DNA of 43,420 nucleotides from Micromonosporaceae bacterium. Lineage in GTDB: Bacteria > Actinomycetota > Actinomycetes > Mycobacteriales > Micromonosporaceae. The translations under genes and the position numbers were made by a program. Position 1 is the first letter of the stretch. Each line of letters opens with the position of its first letter. Of this stretch, positions 1-8,100 are shown piece by piece. Under the pieces are notes generated by a model. The model saw only the letters and a program-made list of their open reading frames with translations. It made no database searches and was not told where the DNA came from. The stretch covers positions 1-43,420 of the forward strand of contig WHTQ01000034.1 of the NCBI GenBank assembly GCA_009377645.1. Reading direction: 5' to 3'.

Positions 1-123
1 ATCCTCCGTCTCACCGGCCACCGCCAGATCACCCGCACCCTACAGCGCATCGCCGCCGACCGAACACGAACCCTGTCGATCCTATCCGGCTTCCCCCTCC
101 CCACACCGCCTATGATCAACTAA
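1..123 (+). CDS. C-terminal end of a probable transposase (ISAs1-like), partial
   Basis: The window opens inside a reading frame that ends with TAA at 121-123 and encodes 40 residues beginning ILRLTGHRQITRTLQRIAAD. The pattern LRLTGH, then a basic ALR/TLQR-like helix, then a short hydrophobic tail resembles the extreme C-terminus of ISAs1-type DDE transposases. Catalytic residues lie outside the window, so neither activity nor family can be confirmed. No terminal inverted repeat is recognisable between here and the lysozyme gene. The alternative is the tail of an unrelated protein; the assignment rests on a short stretch. Confidence 0.45.
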   Translation: MLRLTGHRQITRTLQRIAADRTRTLSILSGFPLPTPPMIN

Positions 124-193
124 CTTTGAAATCGGGCTGCGCCGTACCTGACTATGTCTGTACATACATAAGGTCCTCTCCCAGGAGGAAGAA

Positions 194-949
194 ATGACCA
201 ACACCAACAGCCCGCGCCGCCGGCGGGTGCTGACCGCGGTGGTGGCGCTCGTCGCCACTACCCTGGCCACCGTGGCGGTGGGTGCCAGCCCAGCGCAGGC
301 GGCCACCACCCCCGGCATCGACGTCTCGCACCACCAGGGCGCCATCAACTGGACCAGCGTGCGAAACGCCGGCATCCAGTTCGCGTTCATCAAGGCAACC
401 GAAGGCACCGGCTTCCGGGACTCCCGGTTCAACACGAACTACGTCGCCGCGTACAACGCGGGGGTGATCCGGGGGGCGTACCACTTCGCCCTGCCGGACC
501 GGTCCACCGGCGCGACCCAGGCACACTTCCTGGCCAACAATGGCGGCGCCTGGTCGGCCGACAGCCGGACCCTGCCGGCCGCGCTCGACCTGGAGGGCAA
601 CCCGTACGGGCCGTTCTGCTACAGCCGGAGCCAGGCCTCGATGCGCGCCTGGATCCAGGACTTCCTGAACACCTACCGTTCCCGGACCAGCCGGCACGCG
701 GTCATCTACACCACCACCAGCTGGTGGAACACCTGCACCGGCGGCTGGAGCGGTCCGTGGACCACCAGCCCACTGTGGATTGCCCGGTGGGCCAGCTCAC
801 CCGGGCCGCTGCCGCCGGGGGCGGCGGTCTGGTCCTTCTGGCAGTTCACCAGCACCGGGCGGGTCTCCGGGATCTCCGGCAACGTCGACCGGAACCACTT
901 CAACGGCGCCCGGGACCGGCTGATCGCCCTGGCCAACAACACCGCCTGA
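194..949 (+). CDS. Secreted GH25 lysozyme (1,4-beta-N-acetylmuramidase)
   Basis: A 251-residue protein. Residues 1-36 form an actinobacterial signal peptide: basic MTNTNSPRRRR start, hydrophobic core, and cleavage after ASPAQA. The mature part is one GH25 barrel: GIDVSHHQG at 41-49 with the conserved Asp43, then LDLEGN near 131-136 supplying Asp132 and the likely acid/base Glu134, then the late WQFTSTG and NVDRN motifs. GH25 enzymes cleave the MurNAc-GlcNAc bond of peptidoglycan, and the signal peptide places this one outside the cell. A strong AGGAGG sits 6 bases before the ATG. No cell-wall-binding repeats follow the catalytic domain, so it is a minimal, single-domain form. A large hairpin directly after the stop suggests a single-gene transcript. 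Confidence 0.93.
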   Translation: MTNTNSPRRRRVLTAVVALVATTLATVAVGASPAQAATTPGIDVSHHQGAINWTSVRNAGIQFAFIKATEGTGFRDSRFNTNYVAAYNAGVIRGAYHFALPDRSTGATQAHFLANNGGAWSADSRTLPAALDLEGNPYGPFCYSRSQASMRAWIQDFLNTYRSRTSRHAVIYTTTSWWNTCTGGWSGPWTTSPLWIARWASSPGPLPPGAAVWSFWQFTSTGRVSGISGNVDRNHFNGARDRLIALANNTA

Positions 950-952
950 CCC

Positions 953-999
953 AGGAGGGGTCCCCTACGCCGGATAGGGCCGGCATAGGGGACCCTCCT
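953..999 (+). terminator. Large hairpin after the lysozyme gene, probable terminator
   Basis: AGGAGGGGTCCCCTACGCCGG (953-973) pairs with CCGGCATAGGGGACCCTCCT (980-999), giving about 20 paired bases with one bulge and one G-T pair. It begins 4 bases after the lysozyme stop. There is no T-tract, which is common for actinobacterial terminators. Confidence 0.7.
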
Positions 1000-1069
1000 C
1001 AACTCAGGGCAGCGCGTTCAGGAACGGCGGCGGCCACCGCCAGGGTGGATTGGAGTCTCATGGTGCCTC

Positions 1070-1376
1070 CATGGGGTTCCGGAGGAGCGGGGCGAGTTCG
1101 ACAACCTCCCGGGAATGGGCAAGCCGCTGCCGGGCCGCGGCCAGCCGGACCACGAGCTGTGGTGGCTGAAGGGGTATGTCGCCCGCGAGGGCCTGCCGAC
1201 CGACCCGATGCTGCCGCCCTCGCTCCAGCTGACCAAGGAGATCGAGCGGCTGCCGGAGGCGGTCCAGGACCTGGCTTCCGAAGCGGAGGTACGCGACCGG
1301 GTTGCGCGCGCTCAACCTGCGGATCGCCGAGCACCTGCGGGCACGGTCTCCCGCCAGGGGCCGGGACGGTCGTTGA
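1070..1376 (+). pseudogene. DUF1992 (DnaJ-C28-type) gene remnant, N-truncated and frameshifted
   Basis: One frame reads ERGEFDNLPGMGKPLPGRGQ followed by WWLKGYVAREGLP and LPPSLQLTKEIERLPEAVQDL, the hallmark order of the DUF1992 domain (GEFDNLPGxGKPL, WWLK, LPPSL). At about 1290-1310 homology jumps to another frame, which reads RALNLRIAEHLRAR and ends at TGA 1374-1376. The upstream half of the domain is missing: only ERGEF and a few residues precede it, with no plausible start. This is therefore a relic. It lies directly against another relic on the opposite strand. Confidence 0.75.
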
Positions 1377-1494
1377 GCCCCAGCACCAACGCCGCCCCGG
1401 CCGCCTCGGCCGCCGCGATCTGCTCACCGAGCAGGAACTCGCCGCGACGGGTCATCAGCACCAGCTTGCCCGCGACGGGACCCGCCGGCAGGTG
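1372..1494 (-). pseudogene. Remnant of a PA-domain-containing exopeptidase or subtilase
   Basis: Read on the minus strand, 1494 to 1372 gives a stretch with VAGKLVLMTRRGEF followed by GEQIAAAEAAGAALVLG. This matches the usual protease-associated (PA) domain pattern, in which a VxGKIVLxxRG strand is followed by a KxxxAxxAGAxAV helix-strand. There is no start, and the reading frame is not conserved on either side. A comparable PA-like segment occurs in the subtilase at 5168-8839, so this may be the remains of a related secreted peptidase. Short and inferred from pattern only. Confidence 0.4.
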
Positions 1495-1580
1495 CGGACG
1501 TCATGGGGGCATGGCTTCACGATGCGCTCTGCAGCCGCCGGTTTGCGACCGTCCAGATCACCTAATCTTTGGGGATCGGC

Positions 1581-2576
1581 TCACAGGTTGTGCAGCAACG
1601 AACGCGCGGTGCCACCCAGGATCTGGGCCCGCTCTGCCGCCGGAATCGCCAGCGACGTGATCGACGGGACCGCCCGGTCGATCGCCCCGAGCAGGTGCGG
1701 GAAGTCGCTTCCCATCACCAGGTGGTCGGCCCCGAACAGGTCCCGCAACATGGTCAGGTTGTGCGGGCTGAACGTGACCGTGTCGTAGTACAGCCGCTTC
1801 AGGTACTCGCTCGGCAGCTCGTCGATGTGCTCCCGGTTCTCGGCGAAGTCCCGGTAGCCGTTGTCGAGCCGTTCCAGCAGCCATGGCACCGCACCCCCGG
1901 CGTGGGCCACGATCCACCGGATCTGCGGGAACTCACGGAAAATGCCGGCGTAGCACATCCGCGCCACCGCCAGCGTGGTGTCGAACGGGAACGCCACGAT
2001 CGGCCCGAGCACGAACTCCCGCAACGACTCCTGGCCGGCGGCCGGGATCATCGGATGCAGCAGGATGCACAGCCGCATCCGGTCGGCCTCGGCCAGGAAC
2101 GGCCGGTACGCGGGGTCGGTCAGCGGCCGTCCGCCGATGTTGCTGAGCAGGATCACCCCGTTCATCCGCAGCTCGTCGATGGCCCGGTGCAGCTCGGCCA
2201 GGGCGGAGTCCGGATCGTCCATCGGCACCGAGGCGAACGCCTTGATCCGGTCCGGATGGGCCGCCATCGCCTCCGCGTACGCGTCGTTCATCCGCCGGGC
2301 CAGCCCGGCCTGCTCCGCGGCGGGCAGGAAGAACACGTTCGGGGTGGACAGCGACAGCACCGCCACGTCGATCCCGGCCGCGTCCATCGCCGCCAGCCGG
2401 GCGGTCAGGTCGGTCATCGCCGGGGTGACCCCGAAGAACCGGGCGCCGCGCAGCGTGATGATGTCCCGCCCGGTCTGGTCCTTGCCGAACGAGTAGTCAC
2501 CGCCGCTGTCCCGTACCGCCTGGAAGTAGGCCGGGGTGTAGTGGTGGGTGTGCAGGTCGAAGGTCCGCACGCGCAT
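1581..2576 (-). CDS. Amidohydrolase family 2 metal-dependent hydrolase/decarboxylase (ACMSD-like)
   Basis: A 331-residue protein starting MRVRTFDLHTHHYTP, the N-terminal metal-binding HxH of the amidohydrolase_2 barrel (His9, His11). Later come a central His in LLHPMIP, the HAGGAVPWLLER strand and GSDFPH with the metal-binding Asp, in the normal family order. Members include ACMSD and hydroxybenzoate or resorcylate decarboxylases as well as hydrolases; the substrate cannot be read from sequence. The ATG at 2576 is preferred because upstream extension of the frame has low-complexity, non-homologous content. It is transcribed alone, with its 3' end facing the decay zone. Confidence 0.85.
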   Translation of the reverse strand: MRVRTFDLHTHHYTPAYFQAVRDSGGDYSFGKDQTGRDIITLRGARFFGVTPAMTDLTARLAAMDAAGIDVAVLSLSTPNVFFLPAAEQAGLARRMNDAYAEAMAAHPDRIKAFASVPMDDPDSALAELHRAIDELRMNGVILLSNIGGRPLTDPAYRPFLAEADRMRLCILLHPMIPAAGQESLREFVLGPIVAFPFDTTLAVARMCYAGIFREFPQIRWIVAHAGGAVPWLLERLDNGYRDFAENREHIDELPSEYLKRLYYDTVTFSPHNLTMLRDLFGADHLVMGSDFPHLLGAIDRAVPSITSLAIPAAERAQILGGTARSLLHNL

Positions 2577-2744
2577 GCCGGTGATTCTCTCCCGGATCGC
2601 TAGTCCGCGCGGTCCGGGCTGGTCGGCCCCCAGCCCGAAGCGACGCGACCGCCGGACGGGACCGGTGGTGGAAGCCAGCGGCCAGCAGCTCCCGGACCGC
2701 TGGGGTTGTCCTTCGATCCGAAGTGGTAGATGATCGAGGCCGCC

Positions 2745-3095
2745 ATGTTCACCGCCACCGTGATCGTCTCGGTCCTGCTCGCCGGCCTGCTGTCCTGGAC
2801 CGCCGCCCGCAAGCTCGGTCACCGCCCGCCGGTGGTCGAGAGCTACCGGCGGGTCGGCGTTCCGGAGCGCCGGCTGAACGCGCTCGCGGCGATCCTGCTG
2901 GCCGGGGCGGCCGGCCTGCTGGTCGGCCTGTGGTGGGCACCGGTCGGGGTGGCCGCAGCCGCCGGCACGGTTGGCTACTTCCTGGTGGCGGTCGGCTTCC
3001 ACCTCCGGACCCGGGAGCTGCGGACCCTGCCCAACCCAGTCGCCTTCCTGGTGCTCGCGGCCGTCGCCACCGGCCTCCGGCTCGCCACGCTCTAG
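2745..3095 (+). CDS. DoxX-like small integral membrane protein
   Basis: About 116 residues with four hydrophobic segments: MFTATVIVSVLLAGLL, LAAILLAGAAGLLVGLWW, VAAAAGTVGYFLVAV and VAFLVLAAVATGL. A short conserved stretch, YRRVGVPERRLNAL, lies between helices 1 and 2. The arrangement fits the DoxX-like family, whose biochemical role is mostly unknown. The ATG at 2745 has GAGG 7 bases upstream and gives the expected N-terminus; an in-frame ATG at 2730 would add five residues. Two tandem palindromes begin 2 bases after the stop. Confidence 0.75.
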   Translation: MFTATVIVSVLLAGLLSWTAARKLGHRPPVVESYRRVGVPERRLNALAAILLAGAAGLLVGLWWAPVGVAAAAGTVGYFLVAVGFHLRTRELRTLPNPVAFLVLAAVATGLRLATL

Positions 3096-3096
3096 C

Positions 3097-3135
3097 CACA
3101 TCCATACGGATGTGCCTCACATCCGTATGGATGTG
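3097..3135. promoter_or_regulatory. Two tandem 18-bp palindromes, probable double operator (or hairpin)
   Basis: CACATCCATACGGATGTG (3097-3114) and CACATCCGTATGGATGTG (3118-3135) are separated by 3 bp. Each is itself an inverted repeat with 7-bp arms (CACATCC/GGATGTG) and a 4-bp centre, and the two are exact reverse complements of each other. The centre-to-centre distance is 21 bp, two helical turns, as expected for side-by-side binding of a dimeric repressor. The site lies between the DoxX-like stop and the ArsR gene promoter. The same sequence could fold as one 18-bp hairpin and terminate transcription. Confidence 0.6.
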
Positions 3136-3194
3136 AGCCGAGCACACCACCCCGCCCCCGGACTCGCGCGAAGCGCCCGTTGCGCCTGAGCTAG

Positions 3195-3212
3195 GGTAAG
3201 TCTACACTTACC
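3195..3212 (+). promoter_or_regulatory. ArsR-type operator overlapping the -10 of a leaderless promoter
   Basis: GGTAAGTCTACACTTACC is a perfect inverted repeat with 7-bp arms and a 4-bp centre. The hexamer TACACT at 3203-3208 is a good -10 element, and transcription would start close to the GTG at 3217. Binding of the downstream ArsR protein here would block RNA polymerase, so autoregulation of the ArsR/SRPBCC pair is likely (inference). Confidence 0.65.
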
Positions 3213-3216
3213 GTTC

Positions 3217-3549
3217 GTGGGAGCTTACGGAGATGCCGGGCTCGGCCTGCTGGGCGACCCGACCCGGCGGGCGATCTTCGAGCTGCTGGCGCAGCGCCCC
3301 CACTCGGTGAGCGAGCTGGCCGAGCGGCTGCCGGTCAGCCGCCCGGCGGTCTCCCAGCACCTGCGCGCGCTCAAGGAGGGCGGGCTGGTGGTGAACCGGG
3401 CCGAGGGCACGCGCCGGGTCTACCGGCTCAACCCGGATGGCGTGGCTGCCCTCCGGGCCTGGCTGGAGCGGATCTGGGACGAGGCGCTCACCGCTTTTCA
3501 GAAGGCCGCCGAGGCGGCACCGATCGACCCCGAACAGGAGCAGCAATGA
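3217..3549 (+). CDS. ArsR-family winged-helix repressor (SdpR/AHSA1-linked subgroup)
   Basis: A 110-residue protein made almost entirely of one winged helix. LGLLGDPTRRAIFELLA is the conserved opening, SVSELAERLPVSRPAVSQHL the helix-turn-helix, and AEGTRRVYRLNPDG the wing. It lacks the CxC or histidine metal-site motifs of metal-sensing ArsR proteins. This subgroup is usually paired with an SRPBCC (AHSA1-like) gene, exactly as here, where the next start overlaps this stop in ATGA. The GTG start has no Shine-Dalgarno sequence and lies 8 bases after a TACACT hexamer, so translation is probably leaderless. The inducing signal is unknown. Confidence 0.87.
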   Translation: MGAYGDAGLGLLGDPTRRAIFELLAQRPHSVSELAERLPVSRPAVSQHLRALKEGGLVVNRAEGTRRVYRLNPDGVAALRAWLERIWDEALTAFQKAAEAAPIDPEQEQQ

Positions 3550-4028
3550 GCACGGCATCCGCGATCCCGGCGATCCACGGGACGGTCACCGTGGGCGTCC
3601 CTGTCGAGCAGGCGTTCCGCGTCTTCACCGACTCGTTCCACACCTGGTGGCCACCGCAGTACCACATCGGCAAGGAGGACCTGGCCGATGCCGTCCTGGA
3701 GCCGCGGGAGGGCGGGCGGTGGTTCGAGCGGGGTGTGGACGGCAGCGAGTGTGACTGGGGCGGGGTGCTGGCCTGGGAGCCGCCGCACCGGCTGGTGGTC
3801 ACCTGGCAGATCACCGGCGAGTGGCAGTTCGACCCGGATCCGGCGCACGCCAGCGAGATCGAGGTCCGGTTCACTGCGGACGGTCCCGGGCAGACCGTGG
3901 TCGAGCTGGAGCACCGCCACCTGGACCGGCTGGTGGGCGGCCAGGCGATGCGCGACGCGATCATCGGTGGCGGCGGCTGGAGCGCCCTGCTGGAGACCTT
4001 CGCCACCGCCGCGACGGCAACCCCCTAA
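3546..4028 (+). CDS. SRPBCC (AHSA1/START-like) domain protein
   Basis: A 160-residue single-domain protein with the AHSA1-like pattern: TVTVGVPVEQAFRVFTDSF at the N-terminus, WWPPQYHIG, EPREGGRWFER, GVLAWEPPHRLVVTWQ, and a C-terminal helix GGWSALLETFA. The fold forms a hydrophobic ligand-binding cavity; no catalytic motif is visible. It overlaps the upstream ArsR gene by 4 bases and must be cotranslated with it. The pair is a common actinobacterial arrangement in which the regulator controls its partner; the ligand is not known. Confidence 0.87.
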   Translation: MSTASAIPAIHGTVTVGVPVEQAFRVFTDSFHTWWPPQYHIGKEDLADAVLEPREGGRWFERGVDGSECDWGGVLAWEPPHRLVVTWQITGEWQFDPDPAHASEIEVRFTADGPGQTVVELEHRHLDRLVGGQAMRDAIIGGGGWSALLETFATAATATP

Positions 4029-4045
4029 CTGGACCGTGCCGGGCG

Positions 4046-5021
4046 CTAGATCCAGCCGAGCTCGCTGGCCCGGCACCCGAGCTGGAACCGAGTCTCCACC
4101 CCGGCAGCGGTCATCAGCTCCCGGATCCGCCGTTGCACGGTGCGGGTGCTGGTGCCCAGCTGCCGGGCGATGGTGGCGTCGGTGAAGCCGGTCCGCAGCA
4201 TCGCCAGCACCCGGCTCTCCTCCGGGTCGAGCGGGCTGGCGGCGGGTCCGTCCGGGTGAGCCAGCGCGAACGGGACCGCCCGCTCCCACACCTGCTCGAA
4301 CAGCGCGGCCAGCCCGGTCAGCAGCCCGCTCGGGTGGACCACCACGGCACTCGCCTGCAGGTCGCCGTCCGCGCCGGTCATCGGGACGAACGCCACCGCG
4401 CCGTCGACCAGGAACAGCTTGATCGGCAGCCGGTCGGCGATCCGTACCTCCTCGCCGGCGGCCACGTCGGCCAGCATCGCCTCCACCCCACCCTGCGCGG
4501 CGAACCCGTCGTGGTTGTAGACGGTGCGGTAGCGGACCGACCGTGCCAGCTGCCCCAGCTCCACCTGCCGGTAGTGCTCGTCGTCACCGTCGGTGAGGAA
4601 CGGCGGCGTCACGAACGCGCACACCTGCTCGCGGGCGGCCCGCTGCAGCTGCTCGAACCGCTGCCCGATCGCCGCCAGCCCGACCACCACCTCGACCAGC
4701 TCGGCGGTGCCCCGCCCGCGCCGGGCGGACCGGTAGCTGTCCATCATGGTCGCCGCCTGCGCCCGCACCTGCTCCAGCCGCAGCTGCTGGGCCAGCAACA
4801 ACGGCTCGATCGCCACATCCGGTGGGGCGGCGACATACCGGTGGCGGCGGCCCGGGGTCCGGCTGACCAGCCCCAGCGCCTCCAGCCGGTCCAGCGCCTG
4901 GGTGACCTGTGCTGGCTTGCCGCCCACCCGGTCACGCAGCTCGGTCGCGGAGGCACTCCGGGTAGCGACCAGCGCGGTAGACCGTTTCCTCCGCCGGAGC
5001 CAGCCCGGCCGCATCCAGCAT
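4046..5021 (-). CDS. TrmB/LuxR-type transcriptional regulator with an apparent N-terminal frameshift
   Basis: The body (about 310 residues) has an N-terminal TrmB-like winged helix (SATELRDRVGGKPAQVTQAL), a central ligand-like region, and a C-terminal LuxR-type helix-turn-helix (LRTGFTDATIARQLGTSTRT). The best start is ATG at 5021: GGGGAGG precedes it and it encodes MLDAAGLAPAEETVYR, the expected beginning of this family. That frame stops after 29 residues, however, and homology continues one frame over as ALVATRSASATEL from about 4975, so an indel in the GCGC run at 4972-4975 is implied. An uninterrupted frame exists only from a non-homologous start at 5044. It is divergent from the subtilase gene and a likely regulator of it. 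Confidence 0.75.
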
Positions 5022-5051
5022 CCCCGCACCTCCCCGATGGGCATGTGGTGT

Positions 5052-5078
5052 CGACAATACGACGCTGGCGAGTTGTCG
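5052..5078. promoter_or_regulatory. Inverted repeat between the divergent regulator and subtilase genes
   Basis: CGACAA (5052-5057) and TTGTCG (5073-5078) form an interrupted inverted repeat with 21 bp between centres, in the gap between the two divergent starts. It could be the binding site of the neighbouring TrmB/LuxR-type regulator. Short arms make chance occurrence possible. Confidence 0.35.
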
Positions 5079-5167
5079 TCACGGCCGCCCGATGACACGG
5101 CACCGCTCCGGACCGCAGAATGCGCGGGGACGGAACCGGTGCGCATGGACGGAACCGAGGTGGCGGG

Positions 5168-8100
5168 ATGCGGCGCAGGCTGGCGAGCGCGATGGCGGGA
5201 GCGATGGTGCTCGGGCTGGTGGTGGGACTCGCGCCCGGATCGGGAGCCGGCGCGACGCCGCCGCCCGGACCCCCCGGACCCGGCTCGGAGGTCACGGAGG
5301 TCACGCTGGTGACCGGAGATGTGGTGCAGGTCGAGCGGACCGCCGACGGGCGCACCATCGCCGGGGTCGAGCAGGGCGCCGGACCGTCGGGCGCGTTCCG
5401 GGTGTACGAGCGCGGCGGGCACACCCACGTCGTCCCGCTGACCGCCCAGCCGTACCTGGACTCCGGGCTGCTCGACCCCCGCCTGTTCGACGTGACGCTG
5501 CTGGCCGACCAGGGCTACGACGACGGGTCCACGTCCCAGCTGCCGCTGATCATCGAGTACGGGGCGGCGGCGCGGGCGGCCACCGCCGCGCCGGACGGCG
5601 CCCGTCCCGGCACCGCGCTGCCCAGCATCGGCGGTCGGGCGGTGGCCGCCGACAAGGCGCAGGCCCAGGCGTTCTGGGCGGATGTGGCCGGGGCGGCAGC
5701 GCCGGCGGCCCGGACGACGGCGCGGTTCGACGACGGGATCACCCGGATCTGGCTGGACGGGCAGGCGTCCGCGTCGCTTTCCCGCAGCGTCCCGCTGGTC
5801 GGGGCGCCGGCCGCCTGGGAGCAGGGGTACGACGGCACCGGGGTGACGGTGGCCGTACTGGACACCGGCATCGACGCCGACCACCCCGACCTGGCCGGGC
5901 AGCTGGCCGGTTCCCGGTCGTTCACCCCGGATGGGACGGTCGAGGACCGGTTCGGGCACGGCACCCACGTGGCCTCGATCGCGGCCGGCACCGGGGCCGA
6001 TCCGGCCGGCAGCCCCGGGGTGGCACCCGGCGCCGGGCTGCTGGTGGGCAAGGTGTTGGGGGACACCGGGTTCGGGCAGGAGTCGTGGATCGTGGCCGGC
6101 ATGGAGTGGGCGGTGCAGGCCGGCGCGGAGGTGGTGAACCTGAGCCTCGGCTCGTTCCCGACCGACGGCACCGACCCCATGAGCCAGGCGGTGGACGCGC
6201 TCAGCGAGGCCAGCGACACGCTGTTCGTGATCGCCGCCGGGAACTCCGGCCCGGGCGCCCGCACCGTGTCCGCACCGGCCACAGCGGACTCCGCGCTGGC
6301 GGTCGGGAACGCCCGGCTCGACGGCACCCTGAACCGCTCCTCCAGCCGTGGCCCGCGGGTGATCGACAACGCGATCAAGCCGGAGATCAGCGCGCCCGGC
6401 ACCGGGATCGTGGCGGCCCGGGCCGGCGGCGGGCATGTGGCGGCGTCCGGCACCTCGATGGCCGCGCCGCACGTGGCCGGTGCGGCGGCGATCCTGGCCC
6501 AGCAGCATCCGGAGTGGACCGGCGAGCAGCTGCACGCGGCGCTGGTCGCCAGCTCGGTCCCGCTCGACGGCGCCACGGTCTGGGAGCAGGGCGCCGGGCG
6601 GCTCGCGGTGGACCGGGCGGTCGCGCAGACCGTCCAGGTCAGCGACGGGGCGCTCGACCTGGGCTACCTCGATCTGGACACGCCGGGCGACGAGCTGATC
6701 CGGACCCGCCGGCTCGACTACCGCAACGACGGCCCGGAGCCAGTCACGCTCGATCTGGCGGTCGCGCTGACCGGCGACGACGGCGCGCCGGCTCCAGGCG
6801 GCCCGGTCACCGTCGAGCCCGCCCAGCTCACCCTCGCACCGGGCCAGACCGCCCCGGTGACGGTCCGGCTCGACGCCACCGACCTGCCGGCCGGGCAGTA
6901 CGCCGGACGGCTGGTCGCCACCGGCGGTCCGGTCCCGGTCACCACCGCGCTCGGCTTCTACCGGCAGGGCGACCTGGTCGACGTGACGATCTCGCTCACC
7001 GACCGGCGGGGGCAGCCGGCCGGCGGCCACGTCACGCTGCTGAACTACGACCGCGGGGTGTTCGAGCCGGGCGGGTTCATCGAGGGCTCGGTGGCGCCCG
7101 GGCAGGCGCGCACGTTCCGGATCCCCCGGGCCACGTACAGCATCACCGCGATGATCTCCACCATGGACGAGTCGGGCCGGTTCCTGTCCGAGCTGAGCAT
7201 GGTCACCGACCCGCAGCGGTCGCTGGACCGCAACGCGCGGCTGGCATTCGACTCCCGGGACGCCCGACCGGTCGAGGTGGACACGCCGCGGGACGCCGCC
7301 CCGGAGGTGCTGGTGCTGGGCTGGACCCGCGGCCCGGACCCGGAAAAGGGCAACGCGTTCGTCGACTCGCTGCTGGTGCTCCCGGAGGCCGGGGAGGTGG
7401 AGCGGGTCTCGGCCGCCCCGACGGCGTCGGTGACCGACGGGACGTTCGACGTCTACACCACCTGGCACCTGGCGGTGCCGTGGCTGACCGCCACTGTCGG
7501 CCGGGAGCGGTTCGTGCCTACGTATCTTGTGGGGGCACCGCGTTACCAGGGAGCCGAGCGGGCTCCGGTGGTGGACGTGGGTACGTCGGCGGCTGGGCAC
7601 GATCTGGACGGCGCGGTGGCGCTGCTGACGGAGGAGCCGGGCGTGCCGCCGGCCCAGCAGGTGGCGGCGGCCGCCGAGGCCGGTGCGCTGCTGGCGCTGG
7701 TCACCCCCGCCGAACCCGGGCTGCTGCGGGCACCCGGAGTCGGGCTGCCGATCCCGGCCGCCACCCTGTCCTACCCGGACGGACAGCGGCTGCGGGACCA
7801 GCTGCCGGGCACGGTCCAGCTGGCCGGGGTGATCGACCCGCCGTACACCTACGACCTGATCTTCCACGACCCGGACCGGGTGCCGCCGTCGATGGCGCGG
7901 GAGGTGGACAGCGGGGACCTGGCCACGGTCGAGGCCAGCTACCGGGACGACGGTAACTCCCGGCCGGTGCTACTGACCCGGCATCCCAGCCATCCGTGCA
8001 CGTGCTCGCTGGTCCGGGTGTTCGGGGTGCACACGCTGCCCTACCAGCGCACCGAGTACGTCTCCACCGGCGACGGCGCGGTCTGGTCGGTGTCCGTGCA

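Noticed and set aside
4046-7867. A 1273-codon open frame on the minus strand across the subtilase
   Set aside because: It is antisense to a clear subtilase with all catalytic motifs, has Arg/Gly/Asp-rich shadow composition, and is real only in its last ~310 codons (the TrmB/LuxR-type regulator).
5092-7956. A 954-codon open frame on the plus strand in another frame of the subtilase
   Set aside because: Arg/Gly/Pro-rich frame-shadow typical of high-GC DNA; no domain, and the subtilase frame explains the codon bias.
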